NCBI GenBank assembly: GCA_964477085.1
Contig: CAYZDF010000003.1
Location: forward strand, 1-64,000
Length of the DNA: 64,000 nucleotides
Direction: 5' to 3'
From: Dichloromethanomonas sp964477085
GTDB taxonomy: Bacteria > Bacillota > Desulfitobacteriia > Desulfitobacteriales > Syntrophobotulaceae
A program made the translations under genes and the position numbers. The notes under the pieces were generated by a model, which made no database searches, was not told the origin of the DNA, and saw nothing but the letters and a program-made list of their open reading frames with translations. Below are positions 52,063 to 61,481 of this stretch, one piece after another (position 1 is the first letter of the stretch; the number at the start of each line of letters is the position of its first letter).

Positions 52063-53478
52063 CTATTTTCCACTGTGTACATTTCCACGTGAATATGAGA
52101 AAAAAATGCCGATGGTGCAAAGCACTGTAAACACAATAAAGGAAATATGAATGCTCTTTAAAAACATGGGATAAAACTCCGGCGTTATTTGATTCTTACC
52201 TACGAGTAACGAGATCATCAATGTGGCCACAGCCATACTCAACATTTGTCCCAAGAGTCTCATCGTGGAGACCGACGCGGATGCGATACCGTAGAATCTC
52301 TTTTCGACCGTGCTCATCACTGCGTTGGTATTGGGCGAAGAAAACAAGGCAAAACCAAAGCCCAGAACGATCAGCGCACAGATAATCAAGCCTAGAGGTG
52401 AATCCGCTCCTAAAAAAGTTAGAATAAATAAGCCTATTGCCGTACTTGCCATCCCTAAGGAAGAGATCACAGCAGGTTCTTGTTTGTCGGAGAGCCTTCC
52501 GGCATAAGGTGATAGTAGAGCCATGACGATAGGTTGAATAATCAAGATCGAACCTGCTTGTTGAGGGGTCATGCTTTTAATGTATTGGAGATAAAGGCTT
52601 AGCAAAAAGGTGACGGCTGATGTTCCGGAATAGTTTATTAGAGCAGCGATATTGGAAAAGGCAAATACCTGATTGTTTTTAAAAAGGCGGACGGGAAAAA
52701 CCGGATTCGGAACAGAAATTTGTCGTTTGACAAATAGAATAAAGCCGGGTATCCCACAAAGCATTAGCAATACACCCGAAACCTGGGGCAACAGGCTTGA
52801 ACCATAAACGACAGCGACCAAAGTTAAAGCGTAGATCAAACTACCGAGGATATCCAGTTTTTCTTCCTTGGCATCTGCCCATTCTGTCTTAAGGTATTTT
52901 AATATCAGGAAGATTACGATCAGGCCAAGGGGCGCGATTCCTAGGAAAATGCTTCGCCAGCCGAGACTTTGAGTAAGGAAACCGCCGACAAAAGGTCCCA
53001 TGGAGAGGCCGATATACACGGCAGAGACATTGAAGCCTAACGCCTTACCCCTCTCTTGGGGAGGGAAGACAGAGGTCAGAAGAGCCATTCCGGTTGTCAT
53101 AATCATTGAACCACCGATGCCTTGTAAAACACGCATAAAAATCAATAGTTCAATACTAGGGGCAAGTCCAGACGCGAAAGAAACCAGAGTAAAGATGATA
53201 ATGCCCCATCTGTACATACGATTTCTCCCATATATGTCTGCAATCTTACCGATGGGAACCAGGAAGATGGCTGTTGCTAACAGATAGGATGTTGCAATCC
53301 AGCTTAAAAGAACTGCGTCAGCTGCAAATTCCTTCTGAATTGAAGGCAGAGCAATGTTTAACGCTGACATCATGAAGGGAGTCAGAAAAGATCCGGTGGT
53401 TGCAATAATGAGGACCACTCGTTTTAGGTTGGGATCGGGTGCAACACCTGCTGGCCGGGAATCATTCATTTTTTTCAC
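52063..53478 (-). CDS. MFS drug transporter, DHA2-like
   Basis: 471 residues, about 14 helices. Motif A is seen as GKIADIYGRNRMYRWG after helix 2, motif C-like GSMIMTTGMAL near helix 5, and GFNVSAVYIGLSMGPFVGGFL. These place it in the EmrB/QacA (DHA2) drug:H+ antiporter group. Ends with a short polar tail. No regulator is adjacent, so the substrate is not indicated. On the minus strand, single gene. Confidence 0.88.
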   Translation of the reverse strand: MKKMNDSRPAGVAPDPNLKRVVLIIATTGSFLTPFMMSALNIALPSIQKEFAADAVLLSWIATSYLLATAIFLVPIGKIADIYGRNRMYRWGIIIFTLVSFASGLAPSIELLIFMRVLQGIGGSMIMTTGMALLTSVFPPQERGKALGFNVSAVYIGLSMGPFVGGFLTQSLGWRSIFLGIAPLGLIVIFLILKYLKTEWADAKEEKLDILGSLIYALTLVAVVYGSSLLPQVSGVLLMLCGIPGFILFVKRQISVPNPVFPVRLFKNNQVFAFSNIAALINYSGTSAVTFLLSLYLQYIKSMTPQQAGSILIIQPIVMALLSPYAGRLSDKQEPAVISSLGMASTAIGLFILTFLGADSPLGLIICALIVLGFGFALFSSPNTNAVMSTVEKRFYGIASASVSTMRLLGQMLSMAVATLMISLLVGKNQITPEFYPMFLKSIHISFIVFTVLCTIGIFFSYSRGNVHSGK

Positions 53479-53596
53479 TTCCCATGCTGATAGATAAAAA
53501 TTTTAGTATTAATTAGATATTAATACGATTTAAAAGTCATAATTCCTCTAAGTCCTGCAGACCCTTTATCAGCATATCTAGAAGTTGCCTATTATC

Positions 53597-54304
53597 TTAC
53601 TTATTTTTGGTATCATTGTCATACTTGTAGGGTGAAACGTGAAGGGTTCCCTTGCTGTCCATAGCAGCGTAGAAAACATCTTTATAATTCTTATAACCTT
53701 GTTTGGTAAGCTCCTTAACGATCTCTTCAATAGAAGATTTGATTATACCAATATTATCTCTCTGAAATTCTCCGTCCACGATCACACTGATAGGAGGCAT
53801 CGTCTGTTCCGGTGTTAATTGAAGGTCTTTAAGGGTTACTGTCTCATATTCGGGTTTTTTGAGAACAGACATATCCCCATTAGCTTCAATAATAGCAAAT
53901 TCTATCGTACTTAAGTCGAAGATACTTTTCTGCCGTAGAAACATCAGAATATTATCGATGGAATAGCCAATCCGTTTAACGTTCTGGTAAATAATCTTGC
54001 CATCCTTAACGACAATTGTGGGTTCGAAGCTGATATTACGGCGTAGGCCATTAAATTTTAAGGAAATTTTATTGACAAATTTCTCAAACAAGGCTAAAAC
54101 AATGACAGCAAAAATGGTTGGGAGATGTCCAATCTCCCCGTCCACAATAACAGCTCCCACCACATTGCCTAAGACGATAATAGTCAGAGTATCGAAAACA
54201 GGCAATTCGCCGATAGATTTCTTGCCCATGACAAAAACGGTAAAGAAGAGAAGTATCAGCATAATGGATATCGTTCTGAAAAAGATTGAAAGATATGTTT
54301 CCAT
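53597..54304 (-). CDS. DUF421 (YetF-like) membrane protein
   Basis: 235 residues: about three helices in the first 85 residues (KSIGELPVFDTLTIIVLGNVVGAVIVDG) and a soluble DUF421 part with PTIVVKDGKI, LMFLRQKSI and STIEFAIIEANGDMSVLKK. YetF-type proteins are common in spore formers; a sporulation or membrane-fluidity role is suggested for some but is not settled. TAATTATGG start after a T-rich leader; single gene. Confidence 0.85.
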   Translation of the reverse strand: METYLSIFFRTISIMLILLFFTVFVMGKKSIGELPVFDTLTIIVLGNVVGAVIVDGEIGHLPTIFAVIVLALFEKFVNKISLKFNGLRRNISFEPTIVVKDGKIIYQNVKRIGYSIDNILMFLRQKSIFDLSTIEFAIIEANGDMSVLKKPEYETVTLKDLQLTPEQTMPPISVIVDGEFQRDNIGIIKSSIEEIVKELTKQGYKNYKDVFYAAMDSKGTLHVSPYKYDNDTKNK

Positions 54305-54512
54305 AATTCAAAACCTCATTATAATGATTATTGTGGTATTAACAGCTCTTTATGTAGTTATTTGCTTTGAACATTTAAATATACATACTAAAAACTCAGG
54401 GTTTCTATTGAGATTGTTCAAAAACCAACGTTTGCAAGGTTAGAAGGAAAGAGTTAAAATAGACAATAAAAGGATTTAAGTTAACTGAGCTATTTCAAAA
54501 TAGAAAGAAGGT

Positions 54513-55037
54513 ATGAACTTGGCGGATAAAATGGAGAGAACGGCGGTCACACCAGAAGAAACAGGAGGAGTTCTTTATTATTTGGTTGGAAGTAAAACTG
54601 ATGAATTTCTTAACGAAGCAGAAGCATTGGAGAAACTTGGACTGGGAAAAGCAGATAGAGATGATCTTTACATAGAAACAAGTATCTTACATATGTTTGT
54701 TATTATTAAACAATATACGGCGTGGGAAATAGATGAATTAAAATATACGAAGGTGCTTGATCAGATGCATTTTCTTTTATTTCATCAGCTTAAGGAATAT
54801 TCGAATTATGATGACGATGATGTAGAACAATTGCAGAATCACATTTTTACCCGCTATGATCAATATGGTGATGCCATTGAACAAAACTTTGATACCAACT
54901 GGTTGCAAACCTTAAGCGAAAACTTTTTAGATAATCTGAATGATGAAATCGAGGATAAAGAGAGCGCTATTCTGCTGGTCAGTAAGTATGTCGATCGCTT
55001 TTATAAATCCATCCCTAATATTTTAAAAAGTATGTAA
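54513..55037 (+). CDS. Conserved hypothetical acidic protein
   Basis: 174 residues, helical and acidic (runs such as YSNYDDDDVEQLQ and DNLNDEIEDKES). No membrane segment and no known motif. AGAAGGT upstream and a strong terminator at 55056 support a real monocistronic gene. Function not recognised. Confidence 0.68.
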   Translation: MNLADKMERTAVTPEETGGVLYYLVGSKTDEFLNEAEALEKLGLGKADRDDLYIETSILHMFVIIKQYTAWEIDELKYTKVLDQMHFLLFHQLKEYSNYDDDDVEQLQNHIFTRYDQYGDAIEQNFDTNWLQTLSENFLDNLNDEIEDKESAILLVSKYVDRFYKSIPNILKSM

Positions 55038-55055
55038 TAGGCTTTATGATTTTAA

Positions 55056-55092
55056 AACAAATCTATAAACTATATAGGTTTGTTTTTTTTTA
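55056..55092 (+). terminator. Intrinsic terminator
   Basis: AACAAATCTATA pairs with TATAGGTTTGTT (one G-U), then a long T-run. Confidence 0.9.
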
Positions 55093-55278
55093 TTACGACT
55101 AGTATTTTACTATTATACATGCAACATGAAAAAATTTTAAAACAGTTTTAAGTTTAAAATATAGTATTTTTGTTAAAAATATTAAATAAATGCAAAAGAT
55201 TTACGAATAATATTTGTGATTTTTTTGCATTATAAATAAAGAAAACATTTTATATCTGCAAGTAAGGAGGCATATTGC

Positions 55279-55512
55279 ATGAACGCTTTGCAGAGGATTG
55301 CCCTTGCACTTGTCATCATAGGGGCGATTAACTGGGGACTAATAGGTTTCTTCCAATTTGACCTTGTTGCTAGTTTATTTGGTGGCATCAGTCCGATTCC
55401 TCCAAGAATAATCTACGCACTGGTTGGACTAAGCGGATTATACTGTATCACACTTCTCTTCAAACCATCCGAAGAGGTGGAAAGAGAAGGAAGAATGCAG
55501 CCTACGTCCTAG
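55279..55512 (+). CDS. DUF378 small membrane protein
   Basis: 77 residues with two helices: IALALVIIGAINWGLIGFFQFDLVASLFGG and IYALVGLSGLYCITLLF, the whole DUF378 pattern including the invariant INWGLxGxxxFD. Function unknown; common and small in Firmicutes. AAGGAGG lies upstream. Followed by a strong bidirectional terminator. Confidence 0.88.
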   Translation: MNALQRIALALVIIGAINWGLIGFFQFDLVASLFGGISPIPPRIIYALVGLSGLYCITLLFKPSEEVEREGRMQPTS

Positions 55513-55524
55513 TAATTAAACAAC

Positions 55525-55580
55525 AAAAAAAGAGTATCGCAAAACTACTTGCTTAAGGTAGAGAGCGGTACTCTTTTTTT
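55525..55580. terminator. Intrinsic terminator after the DUF378 gene
   Basis: AAAAAAAGAGTA ... CGC and GCG ... TACTCTTTTTTT pair around a 20-base loop; suitable for both strands. Confidence 0.85.
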
Positions 55581-55724
55581 ACTTTGGGTGCCCAGCTTTC
55601 GGGCAAAACATTAATGTGAACCGGTTTCTTCGGAGTCGCCATTTTTATTTATACATGAAAAAAAGAACTGTTGCCTTATTGCGCATCAGCCCTTTGTGTT
55701 TTAGTTATGAGGACAATGAAATAT

Positions 55725-56447
55725 TTATTCTATGCGATAGGAAGAACGAGTCCTGAATCTTTCTTTTGAATCCTTATAATAACGATTCAACTTTCTAAGG
55801 TTGGTGACCCACAAATACAAAAGATAAGGAATGAAAAGAGTCAGTAAAACAGGGACATTGGCCATCAGGATAAAATCAAAAAAACCATGAAGCAAAGCAG
55901 GAACGACAAGTGCTCTCCTTAAATACATACGCTCGAAATTTTCATTGTAGGAAAATTTGGCGAGAGATAGATAATAGCCCATCGTTACCCCTAAGAGGAC
56001 GTGAGTAGGAACCGAGAAGATGCCCCTGGATATACCCACATAAGGATTATAGGAATAGTTTACTGCGACATACATAATATTTTCAACGGTTGCAAAACCC
56101 AGTGAAGCGAAGACAGCGTAAATAATACCATCTAATTTTTCATTAAAAGCCTTATTTTTATAGACCGTCCTAAGGACGACTTCTCTCTTGAAAAACTCTT
56201 CTGTCAGACCAGCTACCAAGAAAGCGGTAAAAGCACTTGCCAGCAGCCCACTAAACATATTAAAAGCCATTAACGATCTTTCAACAATAACCGTAGGGAT
56301 AACTGACAGGCAACCCCAAATAAAAACCTTCATTAGAAGGCGCAGAGGTTCCCTGTCAAAACGGTCGGTAAAATAAGCAGCCAATGCCAGAGTAACAGCC
56401 GGGGTCACCGCGATGATCAGAAGTCTGAGATCCAATAGATATAGCAC
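55725..56447 (-). CDS. prsW: PrsW-like intramembrane protease
   Basis: 240 residues, about eight helices. Protease motifs are GLTEEFFKREVVLR (EExxK), FATVENIMYV (FxxxEN), HVLLGVTMGYYL and LLHGFFDFILM. In Bacillus, PrsW makes the site-1 cut of the anti-sigma factor RsiW to release sigma-W; no sigma/anti-sigma pair is next to it here, so the target is open. AAGGGTG precedes the start on the minus strand. Confidence 0.85.
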   Translation of the reverse strand: MLYLLDLRLLIIAVTPAVTLALAAYFTDRFDREPLRLLMKVFIWGCLSVIPTVIVERSLMAFNMFSGLLASAFTAFLVAGLTEEFFKREVVLRTVYKNKAFNEKLDGIIYAVFASLGFATVENIMYVAVNYSYNPYVGISRGIFSVPTHVLLGVTMGYYLSLAKFSYNENFERMYLRRALVVPALLHGFFDFILMANVPVLLTLFIPYLLYLWVTNLRKLNRYYKDSKERFRTRSSYRIE

Positions 56448-56532
56448 CCTTTCTATGCTTAATACAAGTCTATTATCCCAATAAATCCTTTTCTAATACG
56501 TTTCTTTTCTGACATCCATCATACCAATCTTT

Positions 56533-57684
56533 CTAAGATCCTGCAAAACTGAGATTAATCTCTACGATTTCAGCCCTGGAATTTGTTCTAATGGGTGGCC
56601 CCCAAAGGCCTAAACCAGTGGAGACAATCAGATTGAAATTGCCTTCGCTCCAGTGTCCTCTATCAATAACAAAAATGGACTGGGTTACCAATTGAGCGGG
56701 AAAGAGCTGACCGCCATGGGTATGACCTGAGAGCATCAGATCGATACCGGCCTCTTTGGCTTCATCCACTGCCTGAGGTTGATGATCGAGAAGGAGCAAA
56801 GGCTTTGACCGATCAGCCTCAGATAGGATTGTAGCCAGAGATTTCCGCGAACTAGAGTTAAAGTGCCCCGAACGATAATCCTCTCGACCAACGAGATAGA
56901 TCTTTCCTCCCAGTATTTCTGCAGCCGTATCTCTTAATACCTTGATACCATGTGCTTCAAGCTGGGATGCGATCTGATCAGCCTGACCGCTGTAATATTC
57001 ATGATTACCCAGGACGGCATAGATACCATATTGAGCATGAAGATTACTCGTAATGCTTTTTAACTTCTTTTCAGAAACAGTGTCCAAAGCCCCTTCCACA
57101 ATATCTCCAACTATGAAGATTAAATCAGGATTCAGCGCAGAGATGTTATGAGCGGCTTCCTCCATATAGTCGGTTCTGGCCAGAGATTCAATATGAAGGT
57201 CTGAGATCATGACTATCTTTAAATGATTGATTTCCTCCATGTTTTTAGCAATCTTGACGTTGTACTTAGCGATATAAGGATTAACGGCAAACCAACTTCC
57301 GATTAGGATTAGCCCAAAGGTTATGATTAAAGCCAGGGAATATATTTTTCTATTCTGCCACCAGGCAACCCAAGAAGATGGCAATACCTTAAATGGCGAG
57401 TTCAACAGGCCTATTAAATCAATTACTACGAATAAAAGGAGCAGGTAGAAAAACACCGCAAGCCAATAGGAACCAACTACCTTAAGTCCAGGATTATTCG
57501 GGGTGAAGACCCGATCAAGTATATAAGCAGATGCCAAAATAGTATAAAATGGCCAAAACATGATTGATTTAAAAGAAGGATAAAATGCTTTAATGGCTTG
57601 TAAGCATCTAAAACCTACATAATAGTTCAGAAATAAAAATATGATCAGGAATACTGCTCCCAAGACCTTAAACATTGAACTCAT
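56533..57684 (-). CDS. Membrane-anchored metallophosphoesterase (YkuE/YaeI-like)
   Basis: 383 residues. About four helices in residues 1-135, then a calcineurin-like domain with all five metal motifs: MISDLHIES, IVGDIVEG, VLGNHEYYSG, LLLDHQPQ and LSGHTHGGQLFP. Related proteins cleave lipid phosphoester or bind to the membrane surface; the substrate cannot be read from sequence. Single gene, minus strand. Confidence 0.86.
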   Translation of the reverse strand: MSSMFKVLGAVFLIIFLFLNYYVGFRCLQAIKAFYPSFKSIMFWPFYTILASAYILDRVFTPNNPGLKVVGSYWLAVFFYLLLLFVVIDLIGLLNSPFKVLPSSWVAWWQNRKIYSLALIITFGLILIGSWFAVNPYIAKYNVKIAKNMEEINHLKIVMISDLHIESLARTDYMEEAAHNISALNPDLIFIVGDIVEGALDTVSEKKLKSITSNLHAQYGIYAVLGNHEYYSGQADQIASQLEAHGIKVLRDTAAEILGGKIYLVGREDYRSGHFNSSSRKSLATILSEADRSKPLLLLDHQPQAVDEAKEAGIDLMLSGHTHGGQLFPAQLVTQSIFVIDRGHWSEGNFNLIVSTGLGLWGPPIRTNSRAEIVEINLSFAGS

Positions 57685-57860
57685 CTTAATGCAACACCTC
57701 AGTTATCCATTTTACTACAAAAAGGTTTGAATACAAATATTAGGCTTAAATTTAAGGAAATGATATATTCCAACTAAATAATAAGATATAATGTAATCGA
57801 GTCAAATAGGCGAATCGAGGCATTTTCTGATGGTATAAGCATAATTTAAGGGGTTAGGTC

Positions 57861-59114
57861 ATGAGAACTAAAAGCATTAAAAACAAACTATTACTCGTTA
57901 TTATTTTTATTCTTCTTTTTACAATCATCATTATTTCTACCTATTCGCTATCTTCAGTGCGTAAAGAGATTCTAGCCCATACAGAAGATAAGTTGATGTC
58001 AGATCTTGCTATGAGCGAAGTCTATCTTAACAACAAATATCCTGGGAAATGGCATATAGAAAATGGGATTCTCTATAAAGGTGATGTCAGGATGTCGGGT
58101 AACAATGAGGAAGTTGATGTGATCGGACATCTTACAGGGGATAATGTCACCATATTCCAAGGTAGAACACGAGTAGCAACTAATGTTATTGATCTTGAAG
58201 GTCAAAGAGCAATCGGAACTTACGTTTCTGAAGCAGTTGAAAAAGTAGTTCTAAAAGAGGGTAAAATCTATCTGGGACTTGCCGATGTCGTCGGACGTAT
58301 AAACCAAACAGCTTATAAGCCTTTGTATGATAATTCGGGAGAAATTGTTGGGATGCTTTTTGTAGGTATGCCCATGGAATCTTACGATGCACTCCTGAAG
58401 AATATTGCCTTTCGTTTTGTTTTCTTTTCTTTTGTTGCCATTAGTTTAGCTATCATCTTGTTATATTTAACCATCAGCAGGGGAATTAAACCCCTGAACG
58501 CGTTGGTAGACGCAGCTAACAACATTGTGGAAGGGAAGATTGATATCCCAAAGCTGCCGGTCACATCTGAAGATGAGTTTGGTGTCTTAAGCAGCGACTT
58601 TAATAGTGTACTGGATAAACTCTCCAACCTCTTGGAAGAATTACAGGATCAAGCCAACAAAGATTACCTTACTGGTCTTTACAATCGAAGGGCTTTTTAC
58701 CAGCTCATACCGAAGATTTTCGCATCGGCACGGGAGAGAAATCAAAATCTTTGTCTGATTATCCTGGATGTCGATCAATTTAAACAAATCAATGATACAA
58801 GAGGACATGACGTTGGGGATAAGGTTCTGATCCATATTGCAAAGACCCTGCAGGAAATTGTGCCACAGAGCGAGTATGTTTTCCGCTTTGGTGGTGACGA
58901 ATTTGTTATTCTGGCTGAGTGTAAAGAATGTACGCAACTTTTGCTGAGCAGAATAAAACAGGAGTTAAACAAAATACTCTTGGAAGAAGGAGATGTGAGT
59001 GTTTCAGTCAGTATCGGTGAAACAATTTTTAACCCTAACGAACAATCTGACATCGATAATCTGATGAAACAAGCTGATCGTTCGATGTATCTCGATAAGA
59101 AGAGATTTATGTAA
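57861..59114 (+). CDS. Diguanylate cyclase with extracellular Cache sensor
   Basis: 417 residues: helix (8-28), extracellular sCache-like domain (about 32-177, ending PLYDNSGEIVGMLFVGMPMESY), helix (about 185-205), HAMP (about 205-255), GGDEF domain (about 262-415) with the intact active site FRFGGDEFVIL near 343. The RxxD inhibitory site four residues ahead is absent (it reads PQSE), so c-di-GMP feedback is not expected by that route. Makes c-di-GMP from GTP in response to an unknown external ligand, perhaps a small carboxylate. GGGGTTAGG lies upstream. Confidence 0.88.
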   Translation: MRTKSIKNKLLLVIIFILLFTIIIISTYSLSSVRKEILAHTEDKLMSDLAMSEVYLNNKYPGKWHIENGILYKGDVRMSGNNEEVDVIGHLTGDNVTIFQGRTRVATNVIDLEGQRAIGTYVSEAVEKVVLKEGKIYLGLADVVGRINQTAYKPLYDNSGEIVGMLFVGMPMESYDALLKNIAFRFVFFSFVAISLAIILLYLTISRGIKPLNALVDAANNIVEGKIDIPKLPVTSEDEFGVLSSDFNSVLDKLSNLLEELQDQANKDYLTGLYNRRAFYQLIPKIFASARERNQNLCLIILDVDQFKQINDTRGHDVGDKVLIHIAKTLQEIVPQSEYVFRFGGDEFVILAECKECTQLLLSRIKQELNKILLEEGDVSVSVSIGETIFNPNEQSDIDNLMKQADRSMYLDKKRFM

Positions 59115-59154
59115 AGCGTTTTCTATAAACGACTAAATACTTGGAGGTTGTACT

Positions 59155-59960
59155 TTGCCTATTCGTATGGTAGCAATGGATCTAGATGATACCTTACTCA
59201 GTTGTGACTTATCCATCTCCGCAAGAAATAAACAAGCCATCGAAAGAGCAAGGGAAAAGGGTGTCCTGGTAACAGTGGCCACAGGTAGAATGCCTCTTTC
59301 CTGTCAGAGGTTCATTGAGCAGCTGAATATCTGCGTTCCAGTCATTGCTTGTCACGGGGCGATAGTTAAAGATATGGTTACTGGGGACATCATCTATCGC
59401 AAGGTCATTGATAAAAAATGGGTGGCTGAAGCAGTCGAAAAGATGCAGGCTGAGGGGATGCATTGTCAAATCTATCTAAAGGATAAGATCTTTACCAATA
59501 AGTTGAATGAATGGTCAGAAACATGGCGCAAGATTTCCAAGCTTCAGGCCGAAGAAGCAGATCTTCTGGAAATCATCAGCCAGGAGGAAGAAGGAGCAGA
59601 AAAGGTTGTTTCCATCGGTGAAGAAGGCGTGATTTTTTCTAAGTATCATGATTTAAAACCTTATTTCGCCGGACGTATTCACCTCACCATGTCCAAACCG
59701 AATTTTCTTGAGATGTCGGACGCAGCAGTCAATAAAGGTGTAGCACTGGCTTTTTTGGCCGAAAAAAAGGTATTGCCAGGGAAGAGGTCATGGCAATTGG
59801 AGACAGCCTCAATGACCTCGAAATGATTCGATACGCAGGGATCGGTGTGGCCATGGGTAATGCTCGCCCGGAAGTTAAAGAAGAAGCAGACTACATTACA
59901 GCAAGTAACGATGCAGATGGTGTCGCGGAAGCCATTGAAAGATTTGTACTGAATAGTTGA
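59155..59960 (+). pseudogene. Cof-type HAD phosphatase gene interrupted at a -1 slippery site (copy 1)
   Basis: From a TTG start after GGAGGT the zero frame gives 205 residues with motif I MVAMDLDDTLLS, motif II TVATGRM and a cap domain, then wanders off and stops at 59826. At 59763-59769 stands A AAA AAG in the zero frame; a -1 slip there yields GIAREEVMAIGDSLNDLEM and runs to a stop at 59960, giving a normal 268-residue Cof-type protein. The lost part carries motif IV (GDSLND), needed for magnesium. Fourteen bases after the heptamer GAGGTCAT (59784-59791) pairs with ATGACCTC (59812-59819). Either programmed frameshifting, a real mutation, or a homopolymer sequencing error (7 A for 8). Confidence 0.75.
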
Positions 59961-60034
59961 TCAGGGCAGCAGATTATTCTTGTTTTCTGAGCTGGTTTTG
60001 GCTCTATAATGGTTAGTGTCTTAATGATTAAATA
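59226..60034 (+). repeat. 809-bp direct repeat, copy 1
   Basis: Matches 61741-62548 over its whole length. The first 627 bases differ at two places; the last 180 or so differ at about ten. The right boundary coincides with the left end of an IS remnant. Confidence 0.9.
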
Positions 60035-60242
60035 GGGGCTGCTGAAAATCGAAAAAATACAGTAATAACAAGGGTTTGACGGCACGAATTTAAGTGTAAG
60101 GGAAAAGTGATTAAACCCCTTAAAACCTTGCACTTGGAGGAGAAAATGTACCGCAAGACTGATCCGCAATTAATTAACCATAGATGATTTTATTCTGCCG
60201 TTTTCCGGCAAACTGAGCGCCGAGAATCGCTGGATTCAACTA
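60035..60242 (+). mobile_element. 5' remnant of an insertion sequence (IS1182/IS5-like transposase)
   Basis: A left end starting GGGGCTGCTGAAAATC is followed by a GGAGGAG ribosome binding site and ATG (60146) reading MYRKTDPQL. A 4-bp ATTA duplication then shifts the frame, after which TIDDFILPFSGKLSAENRWIQL continues. Together these resemble the N-terminus of IS1182-type transposases (pattern MYRKxDPQLxxxDFxLPFGGKLxxxNRW). The rest of the element is missing and the frame runs directly into a yihY fragment. Confidence 0.65.
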
Positions 60243-60527
60243 GTCTTTACTTTTGTTATTTTAAATTATATGGCAAGCAATTATAAGTACTCTATTAAAA
60301 TGATTTTTCCAGGATCCCTGTTTTCAGCAGCCGGGTGGATCATTATCTCCCTGGCTTTCTCTTATTATGTAAAACACTTTAACAACTACACCATGATCTA
60401 TGGCAGTATCGGCGGAATTATCGTGCTTTTGTTATGGCTATACTGGAGCACTGGGATTCTCTTGCTTGGCAGTGCGCTCAATGCTGTTCTTATATCTGAG
60501 AAGAAAAAGTTGGGGAAGGCGCAATGA
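60243..60527 (+). pseudogene. YihY/BrkB-family membrane protein, C-terminal fragment
   Basis: About 94 residues: KMIFPGSLFSAAGWIIISLAFSYYVKHFNNYTMIYGSIGGIIVLLLWLYWSTGILLLGSALNAVL is the last third of YihY/BrkB (normally about 280 residues), with the diagnostic FPG, NYxxxYGSxG and LLGxxLNA. The N-terminal two thirds are gone and the fragment is fused in frame to the transposase remnant, apparently the scar of an IS-linked deletion. Confidence 0.78.
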
Positions 60528-60646
60528 TGATGTATTTTGTCGTGGTGTTTTATGTTTTATCAACATAAAAAAAATAGTTACCTTCCGACATATATTTCCA
60601 TATTTGGTTCTTTTTTTTAATTTCAACATTGTTATAATGTATCCAA

Positions 60647-60661
60647 ATGAGAATCCGACAT
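60647..60661. repeat. 15-bp inverted repeat, left
   Basis: ATGAGAATCCGACAT, exact complement of 61482-61496. It lies 11 bases before the ribosome binding site of the enclosed gene, which runs to 61427. Confidence 0.85.
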
Positions 60662-60681
60662 ATAATTTTTTGGAGGTTATT

Positions 60682-61427
60682 ATGCAAAAAGAATAGTTGG
60701 TATCCTTATAGCTGTAATGGTAATATTATCATTTTCAATCCCCGCTTATGCACAACCTGACAATTATCAAAAAGATTCCTTTATTACATTGTCAGAATTT
60801 ATCCAAGAAGCTGACATAGTTGGTATTGCTAAGGATAAACAAGTAAGCCTTTACAATAAAATAAAAGCTGGTGGGATACCCGATGTTTTTAATCCAGAAA
60901 AGCAATATCTTGTTCCCCATGGCTTCGAAAAATCAAATGGAAAATTTGTTTTTCCAGATGGTTCTTTCTTAGAAGTTAAAAAAGCAAAAAGTAAAAAAAT
61001 ATTACTTACCCCAGAAAATAAAAACAAACTGATTTCTATTACTAAAGATAAAGAATATGTTGATAATCTTTATGCAAAAACTAACAATTTCGTAACACCT
61101 TTGTCTGTAGTCTTTGACAGTTGTTGGGTTACAGGTTATAGCGGGCTTGTAAATATGAAATACTATCAAGAACAATTGTTAGATATGAGTTACAGCCAAA
61201 GTAGAATAACCTATGTTGACCCAAGTAGCCTTGAGGTCAATGTTATAGGTGGGACATTCCAAATTGGTTATAATCCTAGAATTGATAACTATCAACAGTC
61301 AGGCTCAACTCCCGCATCCTCTTCTGCAAAAGTATATGCTACTATTGCTGGTTATTTTACAAACACACTAATTCTACATGGATATGTAGCAGATACGAGT
61401 GTTTGGTCTAGCATGGAACATTTTTGA
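60682..61427 (+). pseudogene. Secreted protein gene with a 1-base frameshift in codon 3-4
   Basis: GGAGG (60672-60676) precedes ATG 60682, but this frame reads MQKE and stops. One base missing in a run of five A explains it: with six A the chain reads MQKRIVGILIAVMVILSFSIPAYA, a perfect signal peptide ending AYA, and continues in the long open frame from 60717 to 61427. Mature part about 220 residues, polar, unknown family (contains SVVFDSCWVTGYSGLVNMKYY). The gene could still use ATG 60717, which keeps half of the signal peptide. It is enclosed by 15-bp inverted repeats. Confidence 0.62.
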
Positions 61428-61481
61428 TTTATAAAACCAATAGTAAACACTTTAATACACAACTTAAATACTAATTAAAAA

